DNA of 64,000 nucleotides. Origin: Bidens hawaiensis. Lineage: Eukaryota; Streptophyta; Magnoliopsida; Asterales; Asteraceae. Where the stretch lies: NCBI GenBank assembly GCA_021521415.1, contig JAIQDT010000233.1, positions 1,674,001-1,738,000 on the forward strand, in the 5' to 3' direction. Positions 1-11,300 of this stretch are shown here, piece after piece. The notes beneath the pieces were generated by a model that saw only the letters and a program-made list of their open reading frames with translations, searched no databases and was not told the origin of the DNA. Made by a program: the position numbers and the translations under genes. Position 1 is the stretch's first letter, and each line of letters starts with the position of its first letter.

Positions 1-316
1 TATAATTTTTTGGAGATAACAACTATAAGGCTTCAGTATGACTGGTTATTACATTTCTGCCATCCTCACCGAGACTTGTTCTAGAGACTAACACCCCTTT
101 TTCAATTTGGCGTTTCATTATGTTTATATCACATACTTTACTCTACTTGGTTGTTTTAATACCTACCAATGCACCAATGCAATTAAGCACACAGTCTTTT
201 AAGCTTACTTTTTGCTGGATTTGGATTCAAGATAATCAATGTACTATCATTTTCTCTTTTTGCTTCAAAAACTCAAAATTTTAAGGAGCATAAAACAAAA
301 TAAAGATAAATTTAAT

Positions 317-435
317 CGCCCCAGTTAACTTATGTCTATAAATAAATGGCTGTTCTATCAATTCAACAAGTGAATAATAGGACCAAGACATGCAGGCATG
401 CTTCACAAACTTAAATAACCGACATAATTTTCAGC
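317..435 (-). repeat. Two-hairpin module, E1 copy 1
   Basis: This is the first of two copies spaced 148 bp apart. It starts CGCCCC and ends in CCGACATAATTTTCAGC. Hairpin 1 (355-380) pairs CTAT with ATAG and ATTCA with TGAAT. Hairpin 2 (385-403) pairs AAG with CTT and CATGC with GCATG, with one bulged A. The hairpins are separated by a short GACC-containing linker. The same architecture recurs at 465-585, 16384-16509 and 16542-16663 with different stem sequences. Confidence 0.75.
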
Positions 436-464
436 GAGAAAATAATCTAAAAACGCATCACGAA

Positions 465-585
465 CGCCCCAACTATTTTCCATTATCAGGTAAATGGCTA
501 ACCTGAACATTTACAAGTAAATGTCAGGACCAAACATATACACGTACATGCCCTTCAAATGTAGATAATTGACATAATTTTCAGC
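465..585 (-). repeat. Two-hairpin module, E1 copy 2
   Basis: This second copy of the module shares the CGCCCC head, an AGGTAAATGGCTA block and the GACATAATTTTCAGC tail. Hairpin 1 (502-528) has 12 pairs: CCTG with CAGG, then after one bulged A, ACATTTAC with GTAAATGT. Hairpin 2 (535-550) pairs CATATAC with GTACATG; the only mismatch is A opposite C, which becomes a U-G wobble in the minus-strand transcript of the element. Confidence 0.8.
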
Positions 586-930
586 AAACACATGCAAAAA
601 TCTTTTTGGTTTTTCTCTATACATACTTTAATAACACAATATATTTGTCTTTTTCAATTTTCTTATAAACAAAATAAACTTCACAGTCTTTTTGGATTTT
701 TGGATTTTTCTGTACAAACTGAAAAATACATTCTTTTTGTATTTTCAAATTTTAAAATGTTTTTGGTTTTTTTAAAAATATTTAAAATGGAAAACATTAA
801 AGAAAATAAAACAATCTTTTTATATTTTTTTTAGGAATTTTTTAATGTTTTTTGGATTTTCTCTATACAAACGAAAATCACAAGCTTTTTGTATTTTCTA
901 GTTTTTCACCCCCTAAAACCAAAATAAATT

Positions 931-3900
931 TTAAAGGAAAAATGACATAAAATAAAGATAGTCATCCTTGTTTAAGGATATCAGCGAGGGCTTCAATCCG
1001 TTTAAATGAAGCAAAAATTTAAAACACGTTTTGTCAAAAGTTTTGGTAAACAGATCGGCTTTCTGAAAGTCAGTATGTACTTTCTCAAGGTCAATCAACC
1101 TCTTCTCAAAGCAATCCCGTATAAAGTGATATCGAATTTCGATATGTTTTGTTTTTGAATGTTGTACGGGATTCTTTGTGATTGAAATTGCAGCAGAATT
1201 ATCAATCAGGATAGGAGTAGGAAGAAACTTCAAACCGTAGTCGCGGAGATGTTGTTGTATCCACAAAACCTGGGAACAGCAACTCGAGGCTGCAACATAC
1301 TCAGCTTCGGCGGTTGAAGTAGAGACTGTTGTCTGCTTCTTACACTGCCAGGAAACAAGCCGGTTTCCTAAAAATTGACATCCTGCAGTCGTTGATTTGA
1401 AGTTGATCTTGCAGCCTCCATAGTCCGAGTCTGAATAAGCAGTAAGATCAAAAGTATCATCCTCGGGGTACCACAACCCGATGTCTGGATTTCCCCTCAA
1501 ATACTGAAGAATTTTCTTGGCCGCAGCTAGGTGAGTCACTCGTGGACTTGCTTGATACCTAGCACAAAGACAAACCACAAACATAATATCAGGGCGAGAA
1601 GCCGTTAGATACATTAAAGAACCGATCATGGCACGATAGAGGGTAGGATCAACGGTATCCTCCGATTCATCTGGTGATAAATTGTGACCCACTGAAAGAG
1701 GAGTAGAAGGGATTTTTCGGCAGATATCTTGAATCGGCTCAAGACGTCGTTCACATACTTAGTCTGGTGAATAAAGATTCCGTTAGCAGACTGGTGAACC
1801 TGCAACCCTAAAAAGAAATTCATCTCTCCCATCGAACTCATCTCGAACTTTGTTTGCATGGACTTCTCGAACTCCTTACACAATGTGTCGTTTGTTGACC
1901 CGATGATAATGTCGTCGACATAAATCTGAACTAGGAGAAGATCGTCACCAACAGTTTTATGAAATAAAGTGCAGTCGATGGTCCCTCGTTTGAAGCCGTT
2001 ATCAGTCAGATGGTCAGCAAGCGTGCCATACCAAGCTCTCGGGGCTTGATGTAGACCATACAGGGCCTTGTTTAATCGGTAAACTAGGTCCAGATAATCA
2101 GGATCTTCAAAACCAGGAGGCTGTAAAACAAACACTTTCTCGTGTAGTTCACCATTGAGAAAAGCACTTTTAACATCCATTTGATAGACCTTGATATTCT
2201 TGTAAGCTGCATATGCCAGGAAGATTCGAATCGACCCTAATCTTGCAACTGGAGCATATACCTTTGTGTAATCAATACCCTCTTGCCGATGAAAACCTTG
2301 CACCACTAGACGTGCCTTGTTTCTGACAATCACACCTCGATCGCCTTTCTTACATTTAAATACCCACTTAGTCGGAATCGCTTTCTTGACTCTAGCAGGC
2401 TTGTCTATTAAATCCCAAACACCCAAATGTGCAAATTGCTGTAATTCTTCTTGCATAGCTTCTACCCAAGAAGGATCTTCAAGTGCCTTACAAGCTGTTG
2501 TTGGCTCAACTTGAGATAGAAAGCAAGTAAATTTAGCAAGATTTACAATTCCCGATGAATGTAAGTCAGTGTAAGCACACAATATGTTATTATCACTTGA
2601 CGAAGCAACTTGATGACGTGTACGAACGCCCACATCAAGTTCTCCAATGATGTTTTCCTGTGGAAGATATCCATGAATCCAAAGAGTGGGATTCCCAGGA
2701 ACAACAACATTATCAAATAAGTTAGTGTAATGTTCACCAAGCTCAGGAGATGAAACATTATCACTGTCAAGGTTAATAACTTGATCTTCAGCTTGATCAT
2801 CATCAGAAGAGGTGGAAACATTATCGATAGAAACTGGAGAAGCAACTTGTGGTTCCTCAGTTGGAGCATCAGGTTGAGCCTTAACTTCATTAGAACTTGA
2901 AAATCTTGGAATTGCCAAATGATCTTCAAAGTATGCTCGAACCAGGTCTTTGTCTATGTGTTCGGTTGATGGAGTAAATGAATTAAATAAACTATCGTAG
3001 TCAAACATCCAATCGGGACCTTTTCCTTGAGGAGGAGTTGTGTACTTTTGACAGTCCACATGGTACCATTCTTCAACACAACCGGATGCAAAATCAAATA
3101 CCCTTTTCTTTGGAGATGCATATCCCAAGAAATACCCTTCGATAGCTTTTTCTTCAAATTTACCCGCATCCTTCTTCAACATAGTACACGGACACCCAAA
3201 AGGTTCCAAATACTTTAAGTTAGGTTTTCGATTATTCAATAACTCATAACTTGTCTTTTTGAGTCTTTTAACTGTTAGAACCCGATTAAGAGTGTAACAA
3301 GCAGTATTCCCCGCCTCATTCCAGAATTGGACGGGAAGCTTAGAATCAGCGAGCATTGTACGTGCAGCTTCAATCAAGGTTCGATTTTTTCATTCAGCAA
3401 CACAATTTTGTTGAGGTACATAAGGTGCACTGTATTCTCGATGAATTCCTTTTTGAACACAAAAGAAATCCAATACAGTGTTTTTGAATTCTGTACCATT
3501 ATCACTTCGGATTCTTCTCACCTTTTGTTTGTAAAGTGATTCGATCTTGGTGATAAGGTTTTGTACCAAAACCGGTGTTTGATCTTTCGAACTCATAAAT
3601 AACACCCATGAGTATCTCGAATAATTATCAGTCACCACAAGACAATACCAATCCCCAGAAATACTCGCACGATTCACAGGACCAAATAAATCCATATGAA
3701 GTCGTTCAAGAGGAGTATTAATGGAATTCAATAATTTAGAAGGATGTGTTTTCTTCTTCTGCTTGCCCTTTTTGCATGCAACGCAGTGATCAGATAATTT
3801 AAAATTCTTCAATGAGACACCTTGCACTAAATCATTAGCTATCAAACAATTCATCTTTCTAACATGTATGTGACCCATTCTACGATGCCATAGAATCGAG

Positions 3901-4316
3901 TCTTTCTCGGTTGCTTTCGAGACAAAACATGTTTCGATCGATGTGGATATCTTAGAGCTCATGTTTAAGACATAAATATCATTCGATCGTGGTGATCGCA
4001 TGACAACCACGTCCTCGGGAATAACATAACCCGGTTTCAAGATAAGACATTCTTTGTCAGTAAATATCGTTGTGTCCTTTTTATCACAAATCTGCGATAC
4101 ACTTAATAAGTTATGATCCACTTTATCACAATAATTTACTTTCTCAAACGTGATGTGACCATTTGAAACTTCACCCTCTTGTGTGATCATGCCCCCAGAA
4201 ATCCCAGCAAATGCCACATAACCCCCTTGAATATTTCTCACGTTGGTTAATAGGTCGAGATTTCTAGTGATATGACGAGAACATCCACTATCCATTATCC
4301 AGTTTTCACCAGACAC
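931..4316 (-). pseudogene. E1 pol: protease, integrase, reverse transcriptase, RNase H (broken)
   Basis: This is the copia pol region, whose product would mature the polyprotein, integrate the cDNA and copy the RNA. Read on the minus strand it starts with the protease motif WIMDSGCSRHIT near 4290. A GAG-pre-integrase HHCC block (LWHRRMGH ... CVACKKG) and the integrase core with IRSDNGTEF follow. Reverse transcriptase has QMDVKSAFLNG and the catalytic YVDD motif (IYVDDIIIGS). RNase H has the SDSDYGG and STAEAEY motifs and ends at 931. One TGA near 3388 sits where the codon after VAE is normally arginine, consistent with CGA to TGA. A frameshift near 1700 separates reverse transcriptase from RNase H. 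Domain content is complete, so few lesions keep it from being open. Confidence 0.92.
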
Positions 4317-4647
4317 AGTCTTGGATGTACCCTACACACAAAATAAAGATGATGAGTTCAAAAAGGCAGCCCAGGCCTCAGTCTTGGGCACCTTTTGGTT
4401 TTCTCTTTGATCATTAACTTTAACAGAATTCAACTGTTGTTCAGCCACTTGTGAATAAGTTACCGGCTTCCTAGACTTTCGTCTTAAGTAAGCTTCTTGA
4501 ACAATGTTTGAATTCGTGTTCCTACAAATTGGCTCATGCGGGACAAACTTTGGTTTAACCTAACCATGTGTCTCATTAACATGAATAACCTTTCGAGGAT
4601 TCACATTAGAGAACATAATATGAGTGTCATCAGCGTACGACACAGGT
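4317..4647 (-). pseudogene. E1 gag-protease linker
   Basis: This short stretch joins the gag C-terminus to the protease. In the minus-strand frame it reads on from a TGA at about 4645 with no recognised domain, then runs into the protease. It is covered only by an opposite-strand ORF (4536-4820), which is a shadow. Confidence 0.6.
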
Positions 4648-7582
4648 CATTTCAGAATCTCCTTTACCAATGGAATTGGCTTAGAGTTGTCATTGATAAA
4701 AGGATGAAGATTCTGATAGCTCTTCTGACTACAATTCCTCACTACATGACCATGTTGACCGTAAAGAAAACAGCTTCGCATGTCTACACGATGATGTTGA
4801 GAGGTAGTTGGAATGAATGACGCAGAAGTTTGATGATGACTCACAGTTTTGGTCATGCTCTTAGCAAACTCATCAGATAATTCAGACTTCTTTTTCAAGT
4901 AGAAATCCAAATTAGAACAGTTCGAGAAACTCTTCAACGTATCTGTCCCAGTTGACCTCACAAATTTAATTTTATTAGCTTGTTTTAAAACTTGTTTTGC
5001 TTTAGTCAATGGATAAGATGGAACTGATGTTTTTGCTTGAGCATATTTACGTTCAAGATCTTGAATCTGTGACGTTTCATTGATAAAGACACTCTCAATA
5101 AGTTCAGGTTTAATGATACTTATTGGAATATCTTTTTCTGTGAACATTGTGTCCATCCCTTTCAACTTAAAAACTCGAACAGATGGAGGCTTAGAACTAG
5201 GAGGATTAACAAACCGCATTAAGTCCTCATCAGAAATCTTTGGTTTATCTGACTTCTTTGCCTTTACTGGTTTAGTTTTCACAGGTTCTTCCTTTTTCAT
5301 GTGAGACTTGAATGAACCATATAAAGCTTCCTCAAATTCTTGAGGTTCGCAAAGAATATGATTAGAACTTGGGATGTTCTTGTTCTTGTGTATTATCTCA
5401 GGTTCAAACACGTCCTCGATAATCACTTTGTCAACATTTTCAACAAAGACCTTTTTAATTTGAACATGAGGTTTTTGAGGAGCAACTTGGGTCTTAACAG
5501 TTTCTGTTTTAACTGGTTTAGGTTTTTCAGAAATCACAGTTTCTTTCTCAATCAAATCCTCTTCTTTTCTAGCAAAAGGATTAATTTTGTAATCATTATA
5601 AAATGGTGGTGGAATTTCAACAAAACCAATTCCTTTCTTTGAATCCTTTTTTTACCAGATACTTCAATAATTTCATTCAACAGAAAAGAAGAATTTCTAA
5701 ACTTTCCCAGTTTGTTCTTCAACTCAAGAATCTCATTCTCAAGCTCGGTTATCTTTGAACGATGTTTCAGAATTTCTTGAAACTGTTGGTCATTAATCGT
5801 CATTTTTACAGATAACTCATCTTTGAGATCATGGTTACTTGTCGACAATGCTTCAATCTTTTCTCGAGATCTCATCTGAGATTCAAGAGATTGTCGATAA
5901 GTATCCTTCAGAGAAGCAATTTCTCTTACAAGATTATCGTTTTGATTTTTCAAAGCATCTAACTTAGGTTTGTTAGATTCACAATCAACACATGATACTT
6001 TAACATATGAAGTAGCAGAGATAGAATGACTAACCTCGTTGATCTTGGCCATGCAAGCAAATACTGTTGGAGGCTTGTCGCAAGAGTCGTCAGAATCAGA
6101 TCCAGAATCATTATCAGAAGACATCTCACTCCCACTTGTATCTTGACAATCTTTATGTAATCCAAACATAGCCAAATTTGCTTGAGCATCATTACATAAT
6201 AACCGTTGTGACCAGTCATTACCATCTGCTAACATTGCTTGTGTTGTAGAAGAGGATGGTTTCTTTTCAGCATCACTACCTCGTGGTGTAGAAGAATTTT
6301 GATGTTGACCATGAGAACCAGTGTATTCTTTCTTTGGTTTGTCACATTCCTTTGCGAAATGCCCAAATTCTTGACAATTATAGCATTTTACTTTCAACTT
6401 GTCAAAACCCAATTTCTTGTTTAAAGCCGGAAGATCTTTTCCAGTTCTCTGCATGAATCTTTTAACTTTACGGACAATCATAGCCATGTTCCACTTTAAA
6501 TCCATGATTTCCAAATCATCTGGATCTATCTGATCATAGTCCTCATCAGTTAAATCACTTGTGGCAATCTTACTACTTACCAAGTTTTCATATGAAGACA
6601 TGAAAGCTGTCAGAAAAGCAAAGTTTTGCTCAGCTTCCTTCATATTCACACTAGGTGGTGAAGCAAATGGATTAGTAGTAGTTGAACTTCCAGAACCACC
6701 AGACAATCCAGAATTACCAGCAGAGTAGAAACATGCTTTCAGATCATTAAACATAGTTGATTCTTTTTCACTTGCAGCTTGGGTAAGAAAAGCATTGATT
6801 GGAGAGATCGTTGAACTAAGAGGCATACTTCCACCATAGAAAGCTGGATCTCGATTTTCCTTGGAAGATTTTTGACACTTCAGATCATATTCTCTGGCTT
6901 CAATCTTTTGTAAAAATTCAAGTGCAGTCAAGTCTTCGTTCAAGAAATAGTCATTCTCTTTCAAAACCATGAGAAATGTTGAGTAAGAACTTGGAAGCAC
7001 ACTCTTAATAGTTTCAATTTTATCTGTTTCAAAAATTTCCAATTTCATCTTTTCCATTTCAGCAATTAAGTGAATAAACCGTGTAATCATCACTTCAACC
7101 GTTTCTCCCTTCAATAGATTAAAGTTTCGAAACTGAAACTTGAGCATCACTTTCTTACTCTCAGCTGTGTTCCCCATACTTCTCATATGAAGATGTTGGA
7201 ATAGAGAAGCACATCTTTTTATGTTACCCACTTGATGAAAGATATTTTCTGGCAATGCCATAGTAAGAGTGGAATAAGCTTTTGTTTCGATTTCCAAAGC
7301 TTTCTTCTCTTTTTATGAATATTGAGAAACAGCTTTAGGAACAAAACCAATAGTATCATCACCAATCAACGGTTCCTTATAAACTTCATCTAGACAATAT
7401 GAGCAATCAGGGTGAACAGACCCCAAATGAGCACGAAACCGAGGTTCCCACTTGGCAAAGTCACTAAACTTCATCAATCTTGGACATTTTGAATGTGAAC
7501 CTATCTCGGTATCAAGTTGCAACATTTGTTGCATCAACATGTTTAGAGAAGCCAATGCATACATACCAGCCATCTTTGACAA
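4648..7582 (-). pseudogene. E1 gag (long, coiled coil and zinc knuckle; broken)
   Basis: Gag would form the virus-like particle and bind the element RNA. The start at 7582 (MSKMAGMYALASLN) is supported by the matching start of copia A at 25193. The N-terminal part carries LMKFSDFAKWEPRF, followed by a UBN2-type helical region. A CCHC zinc knuckle, CYNCQEFGHFAKEC, lies at about 6344-6385. A long predicted coiled coil (about 5990-5700) and a Lys/Pro-rich tail follow. A TAA at about 7310 replaces the glutamine codon seen in copia A (CAA to TAA). A frameshift in an A-rich run at about 5645-5655 moves the tail into another frame. The long tail is unusual for copia gag and supports a SIRE/Tork-like assignment, by inference. 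Confidence 0.88.
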
Positions 7583-7614
7583 GTATTAAAACTTCAAGGG
7601 TATAATGAATAAGA

Positions 7615-8160
7615 TTAACGAACTGTAAACAGTTATAGCGAACTGTGAACAGTAATTAACGAATCAATCCTTAACGAAATAAGAATTAATGTTAACGAAC
7701 AAGAATTGATTTAGCGAATCAAATGATTAACGAATTAGCTCAGACCACGAACCAGATGGTCAACAAATCAGTCAACGAACCAGTCAACACTAACGAATTG
7801 ACTAAGTTAATCACGAACTGCAAGCTTAGCGAACTAAAGGTTTCTTGTAACGAATTAGATAGCGAACAGACAATAACGAATCAGCTACAGTTGATTTAGC
7901 GAATCAACTATAACGAAACAGGTTGTTACAACCGTTTGTAACAAACTTTGATACCTTATGCCACGTGGCCAAGGTTGTTATGACACAAATTCCAAGGTGA
8001 ACACGTGTCTCACGAATCAGTTAACCCAATCAGCGAATTAGATAACACAAATCAGCTAATATAGCGAACTGGCTAGCGAATCACGAGAAATAAGTAACGA
8101 ATTGATAAATTTAATGAACGAATCAAAGTGAACTTGATAGAGAATCAACATAGCGAATCA
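7615..8160 (-). repeat. E1 leader array of ACGAA/GCGAA words
   Basis: The untranslated leader between primer binding site and gag holds about 24 copies of (T)AACGAA or (T)AGCGAA on the plus strand, which is TTCGTTA or TTCGCTA in the sense of the element. The copies are irregularly spaced, about 15-40 bp apart, and are usually followed by CTG, TCA or TTA. The same heptamer builds the inverted repeats in the E1 LTR, and its reverse complement fills the copia A leader. Confidence 0.85.
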
Positions 8161-8615
8161 TATTCAACTTTGAATCTTCAAATCTTCAACAGGAATTTCC
8201 AGAAAATTGGAAATGATGAACACGAAACCCAGAAAACCAGAAGTTCCAGATCCGTAATACACACTCAATTCTTAACCAAAATCCACAAATTACCTATCAA
8301 AATACTCGTAACACAATCGCGAATCCGAGACAACTGACCTCGTAAACAATTAATCGCAAATATCAGTCCAATTATACCAAAACTCAAACCCTGTTTCGGC
8401 TATAATCCAAAACAATACCGAATCCACTCAAAACCAAATCAAATCTCAATTCCAATTCACAAAACCTTACCAATACCGTTAACACCTCAAAACCAATCCA
8501 AACTAACAACAATTCAATCCATACACCTCTGAATTAAACCAAATTCACTGAAACATAAAAACTAACAAACTAATAATCCAAATTAACACCAAATCAAGTG
8601 TAATTGAGCTCGAAA

Positions 8616-8627
8616 GCTCTGATACCA
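8616..8627 (-). promoter_or_regulatory. Primer binding site of E1 (initiator Met tRNA)
   Basis: On the minus strand TGGTATCAGAGC begins two bases inside the LTR end (CA, AG, then TGG). It is the standard plant copia site complementary to the 3' end of initiator methionine tRNA, and it fixes both the orientation of E1 and the inner LTR edge. Confidence 0.93.
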
Positions 8628-8878
8628 CTTGTTGGATCCCGTAGGTGTATCAATCCAGTAATAATAACAATAACAGATCTCAGATTTGTGCGTAATCGAT
8701 TAATACTTTAACTATAGATCTAACTCATAATTACGTATGATTAAGTGTTGTATGTGTTTATATATATTATTAGTATTAGTAATTGTATAATATTAAGGTT
8801 GAAGATCGAGAGAGGATTTGGACAGCGTCTTGTTAATTAAACTCTCAAAACTTAATTTATGAGTGAACAGTGTTCACT

Positions 8879-8887
8879 ATTTATAGA
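8879..8887 (-). promoter_or_regulatory. TATA box of the E1 LTR promoter
   Basis: On the minus strand CTATAAATA lies about 250 bp from the inner LTR edge and 7 bp downstream of the first inverted repeat. It is the likely core promoter of E1. Confidence 0.7.
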
Positions 8888-8894
8888 AGATAGG

Positions 8895-9044
8895 TCTGGT
8901 TCGCTAACATCCCCTAGCGAACCAGATTCTACTTCGTTACATACATTAATAAGACGAAACACCCCCTGATTCGTTAACATTCCCTAACGAATCAGGGGAA
9001 ACTTAACTTAAGGACTTAGTTCGCTAAACATCCTTAGCAAACTA
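8895..9044 (-). repeat. Three inverted repeats in the E1 U3 region
   Basis: Repeat 1 (8895-8926) pairs TCTGGTTCGCTA with TAGCGAACCAGA. Repeat 2 (8963-8998) pairs CCCCTGATTCGTTA with TAACGAATCAGGGG, perfect over 14 bp. Repeat 3 (9017-9044) pairs TAGTTCGCTAA with TTAGCAAACTA with one mismatch. All three have an ACATCCC-like or ACATTCCC-like spacer. They lie immediately upstream of the TATA box. Confidence 0.88.
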
Positions 9045-9156
9045 GCCTAATACATTAACAAACTACATGAAATAATAATTGTTTATTACATTAAACAAAC
9101 GACAAATACTTTAACGATAATTACAAAGACTCAAGACGCAAAACCGTGCACTAACA

Positions 9157-9431
9157 TTACACAATATAAATAAAAGAGACACAATCAACGACGGAAAAAA
9201 CACAAAACACAATGATAAACAAAAAGACACAACGACTTTTTTCACTTACCATTTTTTTATAAGAATGAGAAAACCAGTGAAAACAGTTTTTGGTTTTTAC
9301 CTTTTTATGGTTTTTTTATTAAATTTTGAGTTATGATTTTTTTATTTATTTTTTTCAAATTGTTTGAGGGTTTTTTTTGTGTGACTACAAATTCTTCTCA
9401 TTTTTGTTTCCCTTTGTAGAATAACTTGACC
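9157..9431. other. AT-rich sequence, no feature seen
   Basis: This stretch between the E1 LTR and the next repeat is rich in A and T runs and has no open frame or recognised element. Confidence 0.5.
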
Positions 9432-10974
9432 ATATATATATATAGAACTGGGATTATGTGAGAACTATTTTGAAATTGAGAACTTTGAAAATAAATTTGG
9501 ACCATAAAAAACTCAAAAATAAAAAAAAATCACAAAACCAAAAAAAAACAAAAAAACCAAAATTCTTATTTATCATCTCGGTTTCATAAAAAAAGCGTCT
9601 CGGTTTTGCTAAATTATACATATATGTATAGGGTTAGTATAATTTAAGAACTCTAAAACAGTTAAGAACTCTTAGGAACTCTAAACAATTAAACAATTTT
9701 TTAATTTTTTTTATATATTAACATTGTCTAAGAGTAGTTTTATCATATTTTATATAAAAAATTTTGATTACATATATTAATCACAAGTTTACATATGTGT
9801 AAAATTTATGTAGTAACAAATTTACATAGGTGTAAAACAAAACATAGATATGTATAAAAAATAATTTTCAAGATTGTAATTGTAATTATAGATATAAAAA
9901 ATGATAAAACTACACTCAAATAACATTAACATACAAAATTTTAATAAAAAACGTTAGTTTTGAAGGGTTCCTTCAAGTTCTTAAATAGTTTTACAGTTCT
10001 GTAATGATACTCATCCTATATGTATAATATGTACATATATGTACACTAGGTTATGTACCCATGTCTTACACGGTTTAAACAAATTAAACTTTGTAAGTGG
10101 TAAATTTTAATAAATAAAGTTGAGTAATGCATTAACTACGAAGTTAAATTATAACTGCTATTCACAAACTTAAAAATAAAACAAAAATCTCAAAATACTT
10201 CTTTCGATACAACATTAGATAATGCACTAGAAATATGGTAGCAACTAAAGTAAAATAGTATTATGAGAACATAAACGGTACAATCGAAACAATACGAACC
10301 AACCATCAATAGAAGAAAACTTTCGATTAGTTGAAGAATGTACATCAAAGGAGAATCGATAATGTTTTGATTGACAAAATATGGATAGAAAGAAAGATAT
10401 TACGGTTATAGGTGAAAAGAAGGCGGGTCGGGTTCAATTAAAGATCCACGTGTTTTTAACAATAAACCTGTTGAAAAATGAAAATGTTCAGTTTTATAAA
10501 TAAACCTAACGTTTTTTGAAAATATAAAATGCGTTTTGTAAAAGGGAATTAGAGAAATCATTAAACAAAAAATATACAAAAAGAACTTTAAAAAGTATGT
10601 ATAATTAATGTATAATTAATAGGAGAGAGAGGCGGAAAGAGAAAAAATAAAAATGCATATGAAAATGACATGTGCCATGAGAAACTTTTATTTATTATAT
10701 AGTATAGATACATGTATTTTTATTATACACATATGTACAATTTAAGGTAAATAATAATGTACATATGTGTACATTACGTAACTAGAGATTAAATAAAATT
10801 ATACACGTGTATAATACGAAGTTTTTTTTATGAAATCGGAATGAAATATAAGAACTTTTTGTTTTATAATTTTTTTAAATATTTTGTAGAGAGTGACCCA
10901 AAATGATTCTCAAAATTCTCAATTTTCAAGTGGTTCTCTTAGAATCCTTACCCTATATATATATATATATATAT
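9432..10974. mobile_element. MITE-like element M1 with imperfect terminal inverted repeats
   Basis: The left end (about 9439-9492) and the reverse complement of the right end (about 10900-10955) align over about 53 bp without gaps. Shared words include ATATAG, GAGAAC, AATTGAGAA and TTTTGA. Both ends sit in (AT)n runs. There is no coding capacity in the roughly 1.5 kb, so this looks like a non-autonomous DNA element. The superfamily is not assignable from what I see, and the AT-rich flanks hide any target duplication. Confidence 0.6.
9621..10026. mobile_element. MITE-like element M2, nested in M1
   Basis: This element of about 406 bp starts TATATGTATAGGGTTAGTAT. Its right end, reverse-complemented, starts TATACATATAGGATGAGTAT. 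The two ends stay similar for about 60 bp, with shared AAGAACT and GGAACTCT/GGAACCCT words. It is non-coding and lies wholly inside M1. Confidence 0.62.
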
Positions 10975-11300
10975 GATTGATTTCTTTTGAGAACCAATTT
11001 GAGTTTTAAGAAATCGAAAGAACTCAACATAACAATTTGTTTTTTAGAATTTTTTTACACATATGTAATATGTAAGTGTAAGTAATGTAAAAAAAATTAT
11101 AGTATTTTTTTACACACCGAATCTAGTTTTTACACATGTGTAAACAACATTTAAACTTGTGTAATAATAATAAAAAATTATTCTTTCACCTGATTCACTT
11201 TTTAATCAAATTTAATCTCAGCCATATGTTCTATACTCATTTAATTACATGTGGTCTATATTGAGTTCTTAAAATTTTTTTCAACTTATCAAGTTCCCAA
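10975..11300. mobile_element. Possible MITE-like element M3
   Basis: The left end GAGAACCAATTTGAGTTTTA and the reverse complement of the right end (near 11237-11300) share AAGAACTCAA(C/T)ATA at matching offsets. Similarity is weaker than for M1 and M2. It abuts the AT microsatellite that ends M1. Treat this as tentative. Confidence 0.33.

Larger units (their letters stand above)
1..930 (-). other. 3' non-coding region of copia E1
   Basis: This AT-rich stretch lies downstream of the RNase H stop of E1. It has no supported gene. Bases 317-585 hold two copies of a hairpin module described separately. Bases 590-900 hold loose repeats of a TTTTTGGATTTTTCT-type unit followed by CTATACAAAC-like words. 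The small plus-strand ORF at 592-834 is low-complexity and opposite in sense to the element, so I do not regard it as a gene. A purine run on the minus strand at about 905-915 resembles a polypurine tract. Confidence 0.7.
1..9156 (-). mobile_element. Copia element E1 (SIRE/Tork-like), 3' end beyond window
   Basis: This is an almost complete Ty1/copia retrotransposon read on the minus strand: 5' LTR at 8630-9156, primer binding site at 8616-8627, a leader rich in ACGAA/GCGAA motifs, gag at 7582-4648, protease, integrase, reverse transcriptase and RNase H from 4316 to 931, then a non-coding 3' region. The 3' LTR is not seen and should lie left of base 1, so only one possible target duplication (ttaca, 9157-9161) is visible. 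The domain order PR-IN-RT-RH is diagnostic of copia. The long gag with coiled coil and one zinc knuckle suggests a SIRE- or Tork-like lineage, which is an inference. It has a few stops and two frameshifts and is probably not autonomous now. Confidence 0.9.
8630..9156 (-). repeat. 5' LTR of copia E1
   Basis: This 527-bp LTR begins TGTTAGTGCAC in the element sense (base 9156) and ends CCAACA next to the primer binding site. The copia A LTR at 23665 starts the same way. It contains a TATA box at 8879-8887 and three inverted repeats upstream of it. The partner LTR is outside the window, so divergence cannot be measured. Confidence 0.9.

Noticed and set aside
7615..8160. Regularly repeated short words suggesting a CRISPR-like array
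   Set aside because: Repeats are only 7-10 bp, spacing is irregular, and the region is the leader of a plant retrotransposon.
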